The notes below the pieces were generated by a model. The model was not told where the DNA came from and made no database searches. It saw only the letters and a list, made by a program, of their open reading frames with translations. 64,000 nt of DNA from Antitrichia curtipendula (Eukaryota > Streptophyta > Bryopsida > Hypnales > Leucodontaceae). The DNA lies in NCBI GenBank assembly GCA_951230915.1, contig OX579640.1:19426981-19490980 (forward strand). Direction: 5' to 3'. This document shows, piece by piece, positions 36,830-48,615 of this stretch (its first letter is position 1; the number at the start of each line of letters is the position of its first letter). Position numbers and translations under genes: made by a program.

Positions 36830-37200
36830 TGATCATGATGAGATCATGGCAAAGGTGGAGGAATGTCATCCGTACACTATTCATCCAAGTCGTGGAAGCT
36901 CCCCGCGGTGTCCTCCCGCGTGGAGGAGCAATGAAGAGTCTAGAGCGTCGTCACCTTTGCTGAAACAATGGACGTTTTGTTGTTTGCAGCAAATTTTCAG
37001 ACTGGCGTTTGCAGTTCAAGCCCTTTTCACGAACATCGCAATGGCAAGACTTGCAGCGCAAGCTACTTCGCGCGGATCATCCTTCGTCACCGTCTTCACC
37101 GACAAGGTCAGCACCGCCCTTCGATTTTTCAGTTTCCGGAGATGTTTTCTGGATGGATTGGCTAGGGTTTTGGACTTGTAGTAGTCGGTGGAGTACATTT
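36830..37200 (+). pseudogene. Duplicated VHA-F upstream region and first exon
   Basis: At 37041-37106 an ATG opens exactly 22 codons, beginning MARLAAQATSRGSS. This parallels VHA-F exon 1 (MAGVSAQASSRGSS) and likewise ends at a splice donor (AAG|GTCAGC). The similarity runs on into intron 1 (TTTCCGGAGAT, then CTAGGGTTT) and upstream through the leader (TTTTCAGACT, then TTTCACGA just before the ATG). The conserved IADE has become FTDK. No later VHA-F exons follow before the histidine kinase gene begins. It is therefore a partial duplication, not a second subunit F gene. It may now serve as upstream sequence for the kinase. Confidence 0.75.
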
Positions 37201-38473
37201 AGAGGTTGATGTCTCGAGTCATCGCATCAAATTCCGCTTCAAGTGTCGTCTTAAGTTCGTTAGGGTCAGAGAGATTGCCTAATCGTTTTGAACCTCAAAG
37301 CATTGAGTGACGATGAATCGTCGTTTGATGCATCTCAACAAGGTATGAATCCAGGAGTCAAACCATCCCGATGCGTTGAATATTCGAGCGGAGAAGAGAA
37401 ATTCGCGTTTCTTGTCGTTGTTTCTTTCAGTTTGCAAACTTGTCGGTTTTGATGAATTTCTGCGATCTTTGTTTTGCTGTCCCTCATCGTGCCGCTTTTA
37501 AAAGTTTATTCTGTTCGTTCTTGCTTAACTGAGAGCTTCATAGCTCTGCCGGTGTTATTGGAAGCTATACATATAAATTTTACTTTGTTTGTTGCCGTAG
37601 CGGCGGCCTCTTCTGCTACTCTTGCTTGTTCTTCTGAAGTTTTCGCTCACTATGGAATGGACTTTTGCGTAACCACACGTAGAAGCGACACTTAAAGAGT
37701 TGAACATAGCTGCTTCTATGAAAATAGTCAGATTCATTGTGAATATTCTTTTAGCAAATCAAAGAGGATTTCAACGCACTGGAGAATGCACTATTTGGAT
37801 ACCATATGCGAAAGCTATAAGGTTCGAAGTTTTATTGAAGATGAACGAAACCAGACACAAGTTCTGATGTGGAGGTGGTTGTATATTCTCAAAATTAATG
37901 TGTTGTCATTTTACAAGATTTTGGAATGACGTATTTAGGTTGGTGTTGTAATTAGGTACCTTAACCTGAGGGAGATTTTTTCCTCCAAGTCATTGTTATC
38001 AATTGTATGACCTGTATTGTTCTCATTGAAAGATGATTGGAAGCTGCTGTCTTGGTTCAGCTTTCAGAATAGTCTCAACTTGATAGATTCTTGTCCACTT
38101 TCTGTCACATCTAGGTCTTACGAGGCCTTTCTTGCGGGGTACGGATTTTGAGTACTCTTGAAACCCTTGGCTGAGGGGATCAATTGGTTTTATGGTTTAA
38201 AGTCTCATCTATGTATCTCTTGTTTTTTTCAGGGAGGACGAAACTGAGGGGAAGTTGATTCGAAATTAATCTGCGGACCTTGGCGCCATGGTTTGGAGGT
38301 TGAATAAGGGTGACCTAGCTCGGAAGCGTATAGGTTTGTGGAGTTTTTACAAAGAGGAAATTGCCATTCAGTTCCCAAAACGATGATGATCCAGACGTGA
38401 TAAAGTTGGCTTATCTACTGCAACCACAATTTTCATCATACCATTTTCTGAACACTTTCTTGTTTGCATCAAA
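37201..38473 (+). promoter_or_regulatory. Histidine kinase 5' leader region with likely intron
   Basis: GC rises from about 36.8 kb on. A donor (CAACAAG|GTATGAA near 37,341) and an acceptor (TTTTTTTCAG before 38,233) would join a first leader exon to one running into the kinase start codon. The proposed intron carries a fragment of type B MITE (37,770-37,830: CAACGCACTGGAGAATGCAC, ATTTGGATACCATATGCGAA). Transcription start is not known. Confidence 0.4.
38288..38386 (+). promoter_or_regulatory. Upstream ORF in the kinase leader
   Basis: A 32-codon uORF whose ATG has a strong context (GCGCCATGG). The peptide begins MVWRLNKGDLARK and ends QFPKR. Its stop overlaps a second, five-codon uORF (38383-38400, start ATGATGATC). 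Both lie within 190 bases before the kinase ATG and, if retained in the mRNA, would be expected to lower kinase translation. Confidence 0.5.
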
Positions 38474-41400
38474 ATGCTGGAATCACAAAGGAATATTGAC
38501 GACTTGGAATCGCAAGGGGACATAGACAAAGTGAATGAAAAGCTTACTTTAGTGAAGAGATTGCAGCGGGTAGTCTCTCCCTTGCGAAATCATGTCGTCA
38601 CCCGAGATTTCAGAGCGATGGACTTTCCTCTGGCTGGTGATAGGGATCCTTCCGGTGGTTCAGCTCGGTCATGGCAGGAGAGCGGAGCAAGGGTCTCCTC
38701 TGGAACACGCAGGTATGTTGTAGGGTTAGGTCAGGAGGTTTCACGGACATGGAGAGAACGAGATGCGTGCACTGTCAACAGATTGCTTGGCCGGAATTTC
38801 TTTGCTTTCATGCTGATCTTAGTCAGCGGGGTTATCACATGGGAAAGCTCGGTAGACGAGCTGCGGGAGAGAATCGATCGAACCATCCCTTTCCCTTTGT
38901 ACCTCCCCCATTCTGTTGCGCTTGCGGTGGCATGCGTTTGGAACCTGCCTGTGGTTCCCGGAATTTTCTTTGGCTTGTACATGTCAAGGCTGTATCTGAT
39001 ATGGAGGGGTGACCTTGGCTTCACTGCCCTGAATTGCTTAGTTATGCTGCTGGTGTGTTTATTGGCGGCGCTTCAAAGCCACATAGGTGCATTCCTTTTG
39101 CGGAAATTTTTATGTAAGGGTGGGACAAAGAAGGTGCCTACCATCGACTCTGTGAAGGAAGCCATGTGGTATGTGTTTATTGTCTTCTTCCTGTCCTTGG
39201 TCTTTAGCTTGATCATCTCATTGGCAACTGCTATCACTCCTCTGCTACAATGGGCGAGCTTCTGGAGGTACTGGACAACGTGGTGGTTTGGAGTTCTGGC
39301 AACTATGATTACTATTACGCCACTTCTGACGCATCTGCTGGCGTGGGAGTACCAATCGCACCTAGGGAATCCTTGCAAACTGCTGGAGTGTGTGTTGGTG
39401 GCCTTGGTGACAGCGGGCACCATGGTGGTTTTGTTTTTCGTCAACTTTGAAAACTTCCGGCCAAGGGCTTATCTGTGTTTCCCTGTCATTACGTGGACTG
39501 CGTTCCGGTTTAATAGAGTCGGCTGGGCTCTCACGGTCAGTATTGTTGCATACTGCTCTGCATTGGGAAGCATCCGCAAGAAGGGTACCCTCTATTCAAA
39601 TCAGTACTCGACAGTGGATTCCCCGGAGCTGATTATACAGGTTTGGAGAACTCGTTTGGAACAATGGACTTCTTATATTTATGTCTTCTTTGTTCTTCTT
39701 TTGCTTCAGCTAAAAGTTTGAAATTTCACTTTGGACGCTAATAGTCGATCATGGTACTTTTCGAAACATATTTCTATTGTAGAAAAATGTAGGGAACGAT
39801 TTTTTCCTTCTATTTGTATATTTTGTTACCTCCAAGCTTCCTAAATGTTTTATTTCAACTCTTATGATCTGGGAATTGTCACATCTGACCATTTGGACAC
39901 TTAGGTGTTATCTCTATTTGGGTTTAGAAAAGCCTTTCCTGCATTTCGGAACTTGTAGCTAAGTACTGCTTATTTATTAAATGCGATGTGAACTAAATTG
40001 CTGAGTTCGTTTTCAGGTTCAACTCTTCTCCAGTGTGATGGGAGTAGTGGCTATAACGCTGGCTGCAGCAGTGCGAGAGAAAAGGCACCTCACTAAGAGA
40101 CTACACCATTGGAACATTGAGTTGGAACAAACAGTGAACACGAGGACATCCGAGCTTCGTAAAGCTAATGAGGAGCTTCAAATTTCACAGCGGAATGCTG
40201 AGCAAGCCAGCCAATCGAAGTCAGATTTCCTTGCGAACATGAGTCACGAAATCAGGTGATAAGCAGCCACTCGCTTGGTTTATATTTTCTCCCTTTCGCA
40301 AGGCCATAGACCTGCAAACCACAACTGATTGGTTGCCTCAGAAGAATTACAAAATGTGTAATTAAATACGCTCTTTTGGTGTGGAATTAGGACACCGATC
40401 CATGGGATTCTTGGCCTGACAGCTTTGCTCTTGGAGTCCGAGCTCACTCCTGACCAGAAGGAGAGTTTAGTGTCCGTCAAAGAGTGTGCGGATCTTCTCT
40501 TGCATATCATCAATAGTGTTCTAGACCTCGCCAAGATCGAAGCAGGACGCTTGGAGGTTGAGAACGTTCCCTTCAATATTCGCAAGATGGTATCAAGCAC
40601 GTTTCGCATGCTGCAGGCGCGGGCACAACTGCGTGGCTTGGAGTTGGTTTTGGAAGTTGATAAAGGAGTGCCTCAATCGTTGGTGGGGGATGTCGGAAAG
40701 CTTCAACAATGCCTACTGAACTTAGGTCAATCTCTCTCCTGATTAGATAGAAATCCTTCGCTGCTCTGCTTATCCTAAGTCTGGACTAGTAAGCTGTACC
40801 TTATGCCAAACTTTCTTTGAAGCTTCTCATGTTTTCAATCGTTTGTGAATTGGCGAGGTCTTTTACGGTATTCCTTGTTATTCCTAGAGATATTGGTGGT
40901 TGTAATTCAGTGTCTGTAACCTCTTTAGTTACTGGATTTGGTTTTGCAGTTGGCAATGCTCTGAAGTTTACACACAATGGATCCGTGACTGTGAGTGTGA
41001 AAGTAGCAGCCGAGCAAACAGCCATGCCCTTCAACGCCGATGACGGTAATAATGGCGAGCTTTCTTGTGGGATTATGCAGTTTATTTCATTAACCTCTAA
41101 AGGATCAAGAAGCCAAAATTGGGCCCGTGTTGCGTTTAGCAGTTGAGTTGGTTAATTGGAGCTTTATTTTTTCCAATTTTATTTACTTTTTGATGAGTAC
41201 GAAATTTTTGTTTTACATGAATTATCACAGTACGATCGATTGATTTGGTCAATTTAAAACTTCAATCTTCCGGGTGTTAAATTTTCAAATTCAATGCTGT
41301 TTTGGCTATGCATTGTAGGATGTTATCTGTTAAAATATTTTCGATTTGGGTGTTTCAGACTTTGGCAACACAGTGGTTGGGCAATCTGGTCATGTTTCTC

Positions 41401-44400
41401 TGGAGAGCTCTCGACGCTTAGACATCCCAGACAGCATATTCGTTGAGTTTGAGGTTCGCGATACTGGAATTGGAATCAGTCAGGAAGCACTAAAAGATAT
41501 GTTCAAACCGTTCACACAGGCTGATGCGTCCACTTCTCGACTCTATGGGGGAACTGGACTGGGTCTCTGCATTGTTCAGAGGTATCAAATGTGCTCAATT
41601 ATAAGTTCTGAGATAATTCAAAGTTCATATTTGCCTTATTTGAAATTCTTGTTGATCTTGTTCCTATGTGACGTATCGTGTTTATACGTTTATGCCTCAT
41701 TACAGATGGAATTGTCATTGCACCCAATTTGAGTGGGCAGTTCGGACATAGAAGTGTTTCTGTTTTTCAGAACTACATCAAAATAGTTCTTTCCTATTCA
41801 GGTGGACTGAACATTGACATCGAAAAAGTTCCTACTGTTTTTTTGTAATTGCAGATTTGTTGATCTTTTAGGAGGCACTTTATGGGCTGAAAGTGTAGTA
41901 GGCAAGGGGAGTGCCTTTCACTTCCGCTTGCCTTTCTTTCCCAAAAGCCCGAGAGAAAGTCCAGCAGAAAGTCCAAGATTGAAATCAGGTTTTTTTCCTC
42001 ACTCCTTTCTCCTTTCTGCATATGAGAAAACGAGGAGACACGTAGAAACCTCTGATAAAACAGTACTTAATCCTCAAGGGCTCATATTAAGGTAGAGCCA
42101 CCCATTCCTGATTAGTGACCCATTCCCAACCTATAGGTGCAGTTATTTCTGATCACATTTTCTGAAGCTTTGGATTTTTTTTTTTAACTAGTCAAGGTTG
42201 GAACTAATAAGTTCATGACACATGTCCCAAAGTAGTGAGAAAGAAAGTATGGAAGTAATGAGTAAAAATTTAATTCTTGAATGATTGGAATTGGAAGAGT
42301 CTAGACATTGGCTATGGGTCCGGCCCACTTTTTGCCACCCCAAATTCCTAGTAATTTCAGTTCAAGCGATAAAATTACCAATTATTTTGCAATCCCCGTC
42401 ATTTCTATCGAATGAAAATATTTGTTTTGCCTTGCACTACTCAGATCATATCTGTAGTTGCTTATTCGATCGTTTATGGGTGGTTCTACCTTTAAGTCAA
42501 AAATGTCAGCTTCCATATTTATAGGAGTTGAAATAGATTATTTAAGAAGCTTCAAGGAAGTTAACTAAACGCACCGATTTCAAGAAGAAATAATTCTGAA
42601 CGATAAAATTATCTTTGAAAGTTATCATAACCAACTATCAGCTTCCAAAGTGGTCTTCTATTTTTAGATTATGCTATAGTGGAGTGAATGAACCAACTAC
42701 ATTGATTTATCAAATAAATGATGTCACCTACAAATTTGTTGCATCTATTGATGAACTTACTCTTCATCCAGATAAGAGTCGTCGCCAATCTTGGAGCCTG
42801 ATGGGAGGTTTGGTCTTCAACCCAGCTGATAAGTATCCAGGTGAGTTAAATCAGCTGGATCCGCGTGTACCGACGCGGGCTTCACCCTTCGGTCCAAAGG
42901 TTCGGTCAGCCAGTGATCTCATGCAGCTGTGGGAAGGCAGCAATGGTAATATTGTGGATGCTAAGCCTGACAGCAACGACTTTTCCCCTGCCAATGGACA
43001 TTTTCACGATTCCAAACCCAAATTTGCTTTATCTGCGCAAGGTCCTGAAAGTTGCGGGGTTGCACCTGATCGCGCTACTGCAGGATTTGAAGAGCAAAGT
43101 CGCTTAGAAAAGGCGTTGTCAGATCCAGGCAATGCAATTAATCACAAGAACGGGTCTTCTGTCCTCAGTGACCGAAGCGCAAGCAGTGAAGTCACGCCTT
43201 CAGGACAAAAGGAGTCCGTAGATCCATCTAGTGAAGAGATCCCAGAGCCTGTCCGGCCACAGAACTTCATGTCGGTATTGTCCAATTCATCGTCTACTCT
43301 CTCAGACTGGGGAGTAGGATCTGCTACCTTGGGAGAGTCACATGAAGGTCCTTTGGATTCCAGCACCTCAAGTGGAGGTGAAATGATGGAACGTGAAAGA
43401 GGGAATGTGACTGAGGTAGCTGCCATCGTAGCCTTGAATCGTCGTGGGTATTCTACGTCAGCCGTTTCAGATCTGAGCAGAGAGTCTTCGGCGGAGTTGG
43501 ACAAGATGATCAAGAATAAAGTTAGTTTGAGTATACTTCTGGCAGAAGACAATGCTATCAATCAAAAAGTCGCCAGCAGGCAACTTGAAAAGCATGGGCA
43601 CAAAGTTACCATTGTGGGCGATGGAAAACAAGCCTTGGATATGATCTCTTCCCGGCACGATGACTTCGACCTTGTGCTGATGGATGTCCAGGTATATCAC
43701 TCAGCCATTGCTTCCATGCTATTTCAGAATTTGTTACATAAGATTCTTGAATCATGCAATTGGCCATCCTCTAGAGGAATCTTATTTGCACACAAACATC
43801 TGTATTTTACGCAAAGTTTTTTTTTGGGCTCCTATAAGTTTTCTTCCATTCTCTTCTATCCACTTGATTGTTCCCGGCACTATTCTCTCCACCATTCTTA
43901 TTACTCCACGGAAGCTTACACCTGATTTCTTTCCCACAAGGATTTTCTTCAAATTGACTCGGGAATGTTTCGTAGTGCAGCAAGGTCGATCGCGCGCTAG
44001 GTTCCTCTGTTTAGGAACTTTGAGATTCACTTTGGAACTAGTAGGGAAGATATCAATGTTGTGAGGGCAGACGCTGGTTCATATACATTGCGGATATATA
44101 CAATTACACTTTATGGAGCATTTTTGAAGATGGTAAATTGTGCTACTAATTAGAACCACTCTTTCTCCATGCAACAGTGGAATAAACCATCGTGAAGTCT
44201 TGAATCTAGACCAGAAAGAAAGGGTGTAGATATGTTTTGTGGGCATGTCTGAAATATCATTCATGTGTACCTGTTTTATTTCGGCGTTGTTGTTTTATGA
44301 ATCAATATTTGGATCACATTCTGAATTCTGCTTCAGAAATCAGACAGTGATGACAGTCTCTGGCAAATTCTACATCTCATGATTTATAGTTCCTTGTCTC

Positions 44401-44759
44401 GAGTTGAGAAAGTAGTTTGTTTCTAATGCCTGAGTGCTGGAAATGATATTCTACTCTTGCAAGGTGTGTACATCTCTGTAGAAAGGCAACTGTATTCTAA
44501 TGTGAAGCTTGGTGTGATGCAGATGCCAGTTATGGATGGGTTGATGGCCACAGATCTCATTCGAAAAGCTGAAAGTGGGAACGGTTGGACGCGTGTACCG
44601 GTACTGGGGCTTACTGCACATGCCATTCAGGGGTACCAAGACATATGCCTCAAACATGGAATGGATGGCTACCTAGGAAAACCTTTTGATATTCATCAAC
44701 TTCTTAAAACAATAGGTCATTTAATACCCCCTGACAAGCTTGTTCAGCGGCCAATTTAA
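38474..44759 (+). CDS. Hybrid histidine kinase with MASE1 membrane sensor and receiver domain
   Basis: Eight exons (38474-39640, 40017-40255, 40391-40725, 40950-41045, 41359-41581, 41855-41988, 42772-43691, 44523-44759) join to about 1116 residues. Residues 105-410 hold around eight membrane helices in the MASE1 pattern, such as [12 protein letters not shown] with PVVPGIFFG, and [21 protein letters not shown] short coiled coil leads to the H box [14 protein letters not shown] (His about 466). The ATP site is complete: N box [11 protein letters not shown]1 DTGIGIS, F box FKPFTQAD and G2 GGTGLGL. A Ser-rich linker of about 250 residues follows. The receiver starts LLAEDN (Asp about 991), has the phospho-Asp in MDVQ (about 1036), Thr about 1069 and Lys about 1091 in GKPF. 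Everything needed for His-to-Asp relay is present. No CHASE domain is seen, so this is not a cytokinin receptor. Ligand unknown. Confidence 0.9.
42087..42495 (+). mobile_element. TAAGGTA-ended MITE in kinase intron 6
   Basis: The left end TTAAGGTAGAGCCACCCATT is mirrored by the right end GGGTGGTTCTACCTTTAAG. About 409 bp, no ORF of note. It makes up about half of the 783-bp intron. Confidence 0.7.
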
Positions 44760-45977
44760 GTTAACATTTGTACATTAGTTTGGAGCAAGCACGACGTTAA
44801 AATAATTCTTGCTGGAATGTGGCCCTCAATCTTGGGTTCCCTTGAGCATCATTGCCTTCAGCATCATCTTTCTTATATCTCCATATCTTGTTTTCTCTCC
44901 TGTGACATTTTGAGTGCCTTTTGATTTAAAGCTTGTGTGTTCATGGTCTAGTCAATGTTTTGGTCGGTGTATCGTTTCATTAGGCATGCATTATGCGAAG
45001 AATCTTGTTTACATTTTCAGTTTTGAACGATGAGCCTGTTTGGAATTTGCTTCACTGACTAAGGTAGACCAGGTTTGTTCTGTGGCCGCCCAAATCAAGT
45101 TTCTAGGTCAATCTTGCTTAGACTTTCTCAACGAGGTTAATCAAGTTGCATATCATATTGGAGTCATTTTCTACAAATTTATGGACTTTCAATTCATGAC
45201 TTTCATAACCTTTTAGACTTTACTTGTAAAGTAACAAAGTATTGAGCCACTACTCCTTGTAGCAAATTGCAACCTTGGCTGGCTTGTCAAGTAGTAATTC
45301 CCCGAAACTTCCTCACATTGTAGCTTTTGTCAATGTAAGTTTTGTTTCTTTTTCCCTCATTGCAGGACCAATAAGTTGTGTGTTTTTATACCAACTAGTG
45401 AAGTCGGTCCAATCCCCTAAAAACTACAGTATTTGTAAAACCCATAGTTTGGCAGCTTCATCCATTTTTCCAGTTGGTGCTATAAAATAGCTACTTTAGT
45501 GGTATGAAGATACACCTCTGGATGATTCTATCCATTTCTTCCTTACTTTCATGCATTCCAGGGTGCAAGTCTTCAACCAACAACTTTTTTAAAATAAAAT
45601 TGGCTGGTTTGTTGGTACAGTATGAGCATCCGTGTCGGTGTCTAGAAATTCAATAATGCAAAGAATCCCAATCCACGCGTCGAAGATAATCATCGCCACA
45701 TGATGACTACCCCAGCCAGAAATCATGGCACATATCCTGGATCTCTAAACCCAAAAGCCAGGTGTCCAAAGAACCCAGCAAGCAAGCACTGAACAGGTCG
45801 TCTCTCCCATCACTCGCAAAATTCCCATCTTAAGTTACTCATAACCTCCATTACGTCCGATCAATTGCCAGCTTCGAGTTTCTCAACACGATTGCATAGT
45901 TTGGGGGATTTGGGGGATTTCCGAGTTTGGGGGTGTTTTTGAAGTGTTTTTGGAGTGTTTTTGTGTGAATTGCAGCG
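44760..45977 (+). other. Kinase 3' flank and promoter of the next gene
   Basis: No gene in this stretch. A lone TAAGGTAGACCAGG end-like string lies at 45,060, and a copy of the short dispersed motif (TAGCTTTTGTCAATGTAA) at 45,321. The last 320 bp before the next ATG are richer in GC and probably hold its promoter and leader. Confidence 0.5.
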
Positions 45978-46898
45978 ATGGTGCACAAGTTCCAGGAGCT
46001 CGACAACTACGACGACTACGATCCCGTCCCTTACCAGGGCGGATACGACCAAGAGGCGATCTATGGCTCCGTGAAGCCAGCGGACGAGGAGTCCGGTTAC
46101 CGCAGAGCTGACTTTGGCGAAGACGAGGAGGAGCAGGATGTCGCCTATGGCAATGAGAGCAATCCTTACGGCCGTGGACCTCCGGGTCCATCGGTTTACG
46201 GAGGTCATCCGACTGCCGGAGGCGTCTATGGCGGTGGACGCGATCGCACTCGACCCGATCCCGATGAAGCGCAGCCGGACGAAGGCGTAGAGACGGGCTA
46301 TGGCCGACGCAGGCCCGCGTACGAGGAAGACACGGATGAAGGTGGATACGGCCGCAAGAAATATGGCGAGGAGGAGACGGATGAAGGTGGCTACGGCGGT
46401 CGCAAGAAGTATGGCGAGGAGGAGACGGATGAAGGTGGCTACGGCGGTCGCAAGAAGTATGGCGACGAGGAGACGGATGAAGGAGGCTATGGCGGCCGCA
46501 GGAAATATGGCGACGAGGAGACTGAAGAAGGCGGCTACGGCGGCCGCAAGAAGTATGGCGACGAGGAGACGGATGAAGGTGGCTATGGGGGCCGCAAGAA
46601 ATATGGCGACGATGAGACTGAAGAAGGTGGCTATGGCGGTCGCAGGAAATATGGCGACGAGGAGACTGAAGAAGGTGGCTATGGCGGTCGCAGGAAATAT
46701 GGCGACGAGGAGACTGAAGAAGGTGGCTATGGTGGCCGCAAGAAATATGGCGACGAGGAGACGGAGGAGGGTGGCTATGGCGGCAGCAGCTACGGCCGCA
46801 AGAAAACATATGACGACGAGGGCGGAGAGGAAGGGGGTTACCGCCCTCGTCGTAATGACGACGAGGAGCCTGTTCCTGAGAAGAAGGGTTGGTGGTGA
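45978..46898 (+). CDS. Gly/Tyr/Glu-rich repeat protein related to plant PLDRP1 (At5g39570 type)
   Basis: A single-exon gene of 306 residues. The N terminus (FQELDNYDDYDPVPYQGGYD, then YGSVKPADEESGY) follows the start of the Arabidopsis At5g39570/At3g29075 family: an acidic stretch, a DPxPYxGGYD box, and a YG..P.SDE box. Residues 120-275 are about ten copies of a 16-residue unit, EETEEGGYGGRKKYGD, encoded by 48-bp tandem repeats. The protein ends KKGWW. Such sequence is expected to be disordered. At5g39570 is known as a target regulated through phospholipase D alpha and tied to drought responses; whether that holds here is inference. The long open frames on the opposite strand and in the other plus frame are side effects of the repeat. 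Start choice is supported by the family-like N terminus. Confidence 0.8.
   Translation: MVHKFQELDNYDDYDPVPYQGGYDQEAIYGSVKPADEESGYRRADFGEDEEEQDVAYGNESNPYGRGPPGPSVYGGHPTAGGVYGGGRDRTRPDPDEAQPDEGVETGYGRRRPAYEEDTDEGGYGRKKYGEEETDEGGYGGRKKYGEEETDEGGYGGRKKYGDEETDEGGYGGRRKYGDEETEEGGYGGRKKYGDEETDEGGYGGRKKYGDDETEEGGYGGRRKYGDEETEEGGYGGRRKYGDEETEEGGYGGRKKYGDEETEEGGYGGSSYGRKKTYDDEGGEEGGYRPRRNDDEEPVPEKKGWW
46318..46800 (+). repeat. 48-bp coding tandem repeat
   Basis: Around ten units with the core GGCGACGAGGAGAC followed by GAAGGTGGCTATGG. Most changes between units are at third positions or swap Asp/Glu and Lys/Arg, so the protein unit is kept better than the DNA. Confidence 0.9.
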
Positions 46899-48615
46899 TC
46901 GAATCATAGGTCTCTGGACAGTTTGTGGAGACGAGGAGAGTAGCAGCAGTGGCAAGGCCTGTGTTGGTTACCATTTTCGCCATTTCGATGGCTAATCGTG
47001 TCTAATACATGTGCGCACTCTTGCGTTTGTTTGGATTTTGAAATGGACTGAGTTTTTGTTGCATGTTTTTGGCTACGCATGGCCTTCCTCTTGACGTTCT
47101 GATTTGGATCGAACTGATATTACTCCCATGCTTTTATCAATGGTTGCCTTCCCTCTTTTCATAACTGAATGCACAAGGTTATAATGAATTTGCAAGCATA
47201 GAGAAGCCTGATCCTGTGAATGTCAGCATTGAGATGTTTACGAGTGCAGGATTGTGGTTGCAGGTAGCTAGATTCTTAAGGATGTGGCGCAAGCTCAGGC
47301 ATTGAGGAGTGGTGATTTGAATTGGACTGGTGTGGATGCATATGCTTTTGTCAATGCGTGGCCTCCCTATGAATGCAGAAGCTTCTCTGAAAATTGGAGG
47401 CATAGAGAAGCTTCATCGTTTGAAACGTGTCCCCTTCTTATCTCTTCTTGATTCCAAAACTGACATTGGCTTTATGCACAGAAATCTGACTAGCTTAACG
47501 ATTGCATTCCTTCGAGGCCTGGATTAGCCTGATTTTTGGTGATGTTGGGGAGGAAGGTATTTCAATGCAATCAGTCGTTCGTCACCTTGATAGCTTCCAT
47601 AAATGCGTACATGTTTTGAGGAAGTCCATGATGGTAGTCTGTTTCCGTGACGATTGAGACTACATTGTGTCGACGAATATTCCTGCATTGAGATTGAATT
47701 TTCTTTCACCATATCTTTCCCCCCGAACTCGATTGCAGCGAAGAAAATATTGAAATCATAATGCCACACTTTCCTGAACAATCATCTTCAAGGAGTGTCA
47801 TCTTCTCAACCGCGCTCTGGTGTGTGCACTTATTGCTAGGAGAAGGAAGCTCGTGAGAATTTTCAGTTGGATGTTGCGTGGTTGCTATGCTTGGGATCCT
47901 TTTAATTAGGGCATTGAGGAAAATTTCCAATGGAGGGTGCGGTTAGGACGGAGAAAAATTGTGCGGAACGAATATCTCCAGTCGCCTGTGAGCAATGGTG
48001 GAGCTCCATCATCAAACTAATAAACTTTTGGATGCGAAGCGAAGAAGAAAATAATGTTCACAAATATCCCTAAAAGTAACACTTATTCAAGATCTGCAGA
48101 TCTTGAGGGTAGGTACATAATAAAACAATGTATGCTTGTTAAGAAATGGTTCTTAGGAAATGGTTTAGGAAACCAACAAAATGGGTTTCATATTTATCCA
48201 AGCTTGCATGAATTTAATACAAATTTGTGAAAACAACCAGGTCACAGATACTGTCTACGTCACAGAAACACCCCCAAATCAACAAACTATAAATTGGCCC
48301 ACCCTCGTGACCACGACAACTTCTTGTAATCCCACCTGTCTGCTCTGGGTGTAACTGTGGTTGGATTTAGGTCACTTTTTAGATGTTACAAAACGACTCT
48401 TGTTACTTTGGGTACGTCTACCTCATAACACAATTGGGTGAATGACACTGGAATACCACAATGAGAATAGGTCATGAATATTACAAAAGCTAAAAAATGT
48501 GTTACATTGTTCACTTGAAGAATGGATTGAATCATTCCATTTTGTAGGCTACTATTTCTTTCCAATGATTGCATGTGCGAGGTACAAATTCTCACCGACA
48601 TCAATGGTCGAAGAA
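46899..48615. other. Convergent spacer between two genes
   Basis: This holds the 3' flanks of the repeat protein (plus) and the J protein (minus). A copy of the dispersed motif lies at 47,341 (TGCTTTTGTCAATGCG). Short frames near 47,179-47,930 show no motif. Confidence 0.5.

Noticed and set aside
36774..37181. 135-codon plus-strand frame as a new gene
   Set aside because: Only its middle 22 codons align with VHA-F exon 1. The remainder aligns at DNA level with VHA-F non-coding flank, so the frame is incidental.
38474..44759. Cytokinin receptor or ethylene receptor
   Set aside because: No CHASE domain, no ethylene-binding helices and no GAF domain. The N-terminal membrane pattern is MASE1.
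45861..46983. Two long minus-strand frames (over 360 codons) and a 231-codon plus-strand frame across the repeat gene
   Set aside because: A 48-bp repeat with no stop in a frame stays open in all its copies. The products are low-complexity Arg/His/Ser or Leu/Ala strings, while the chosen frame has a recognisable family N terminus.
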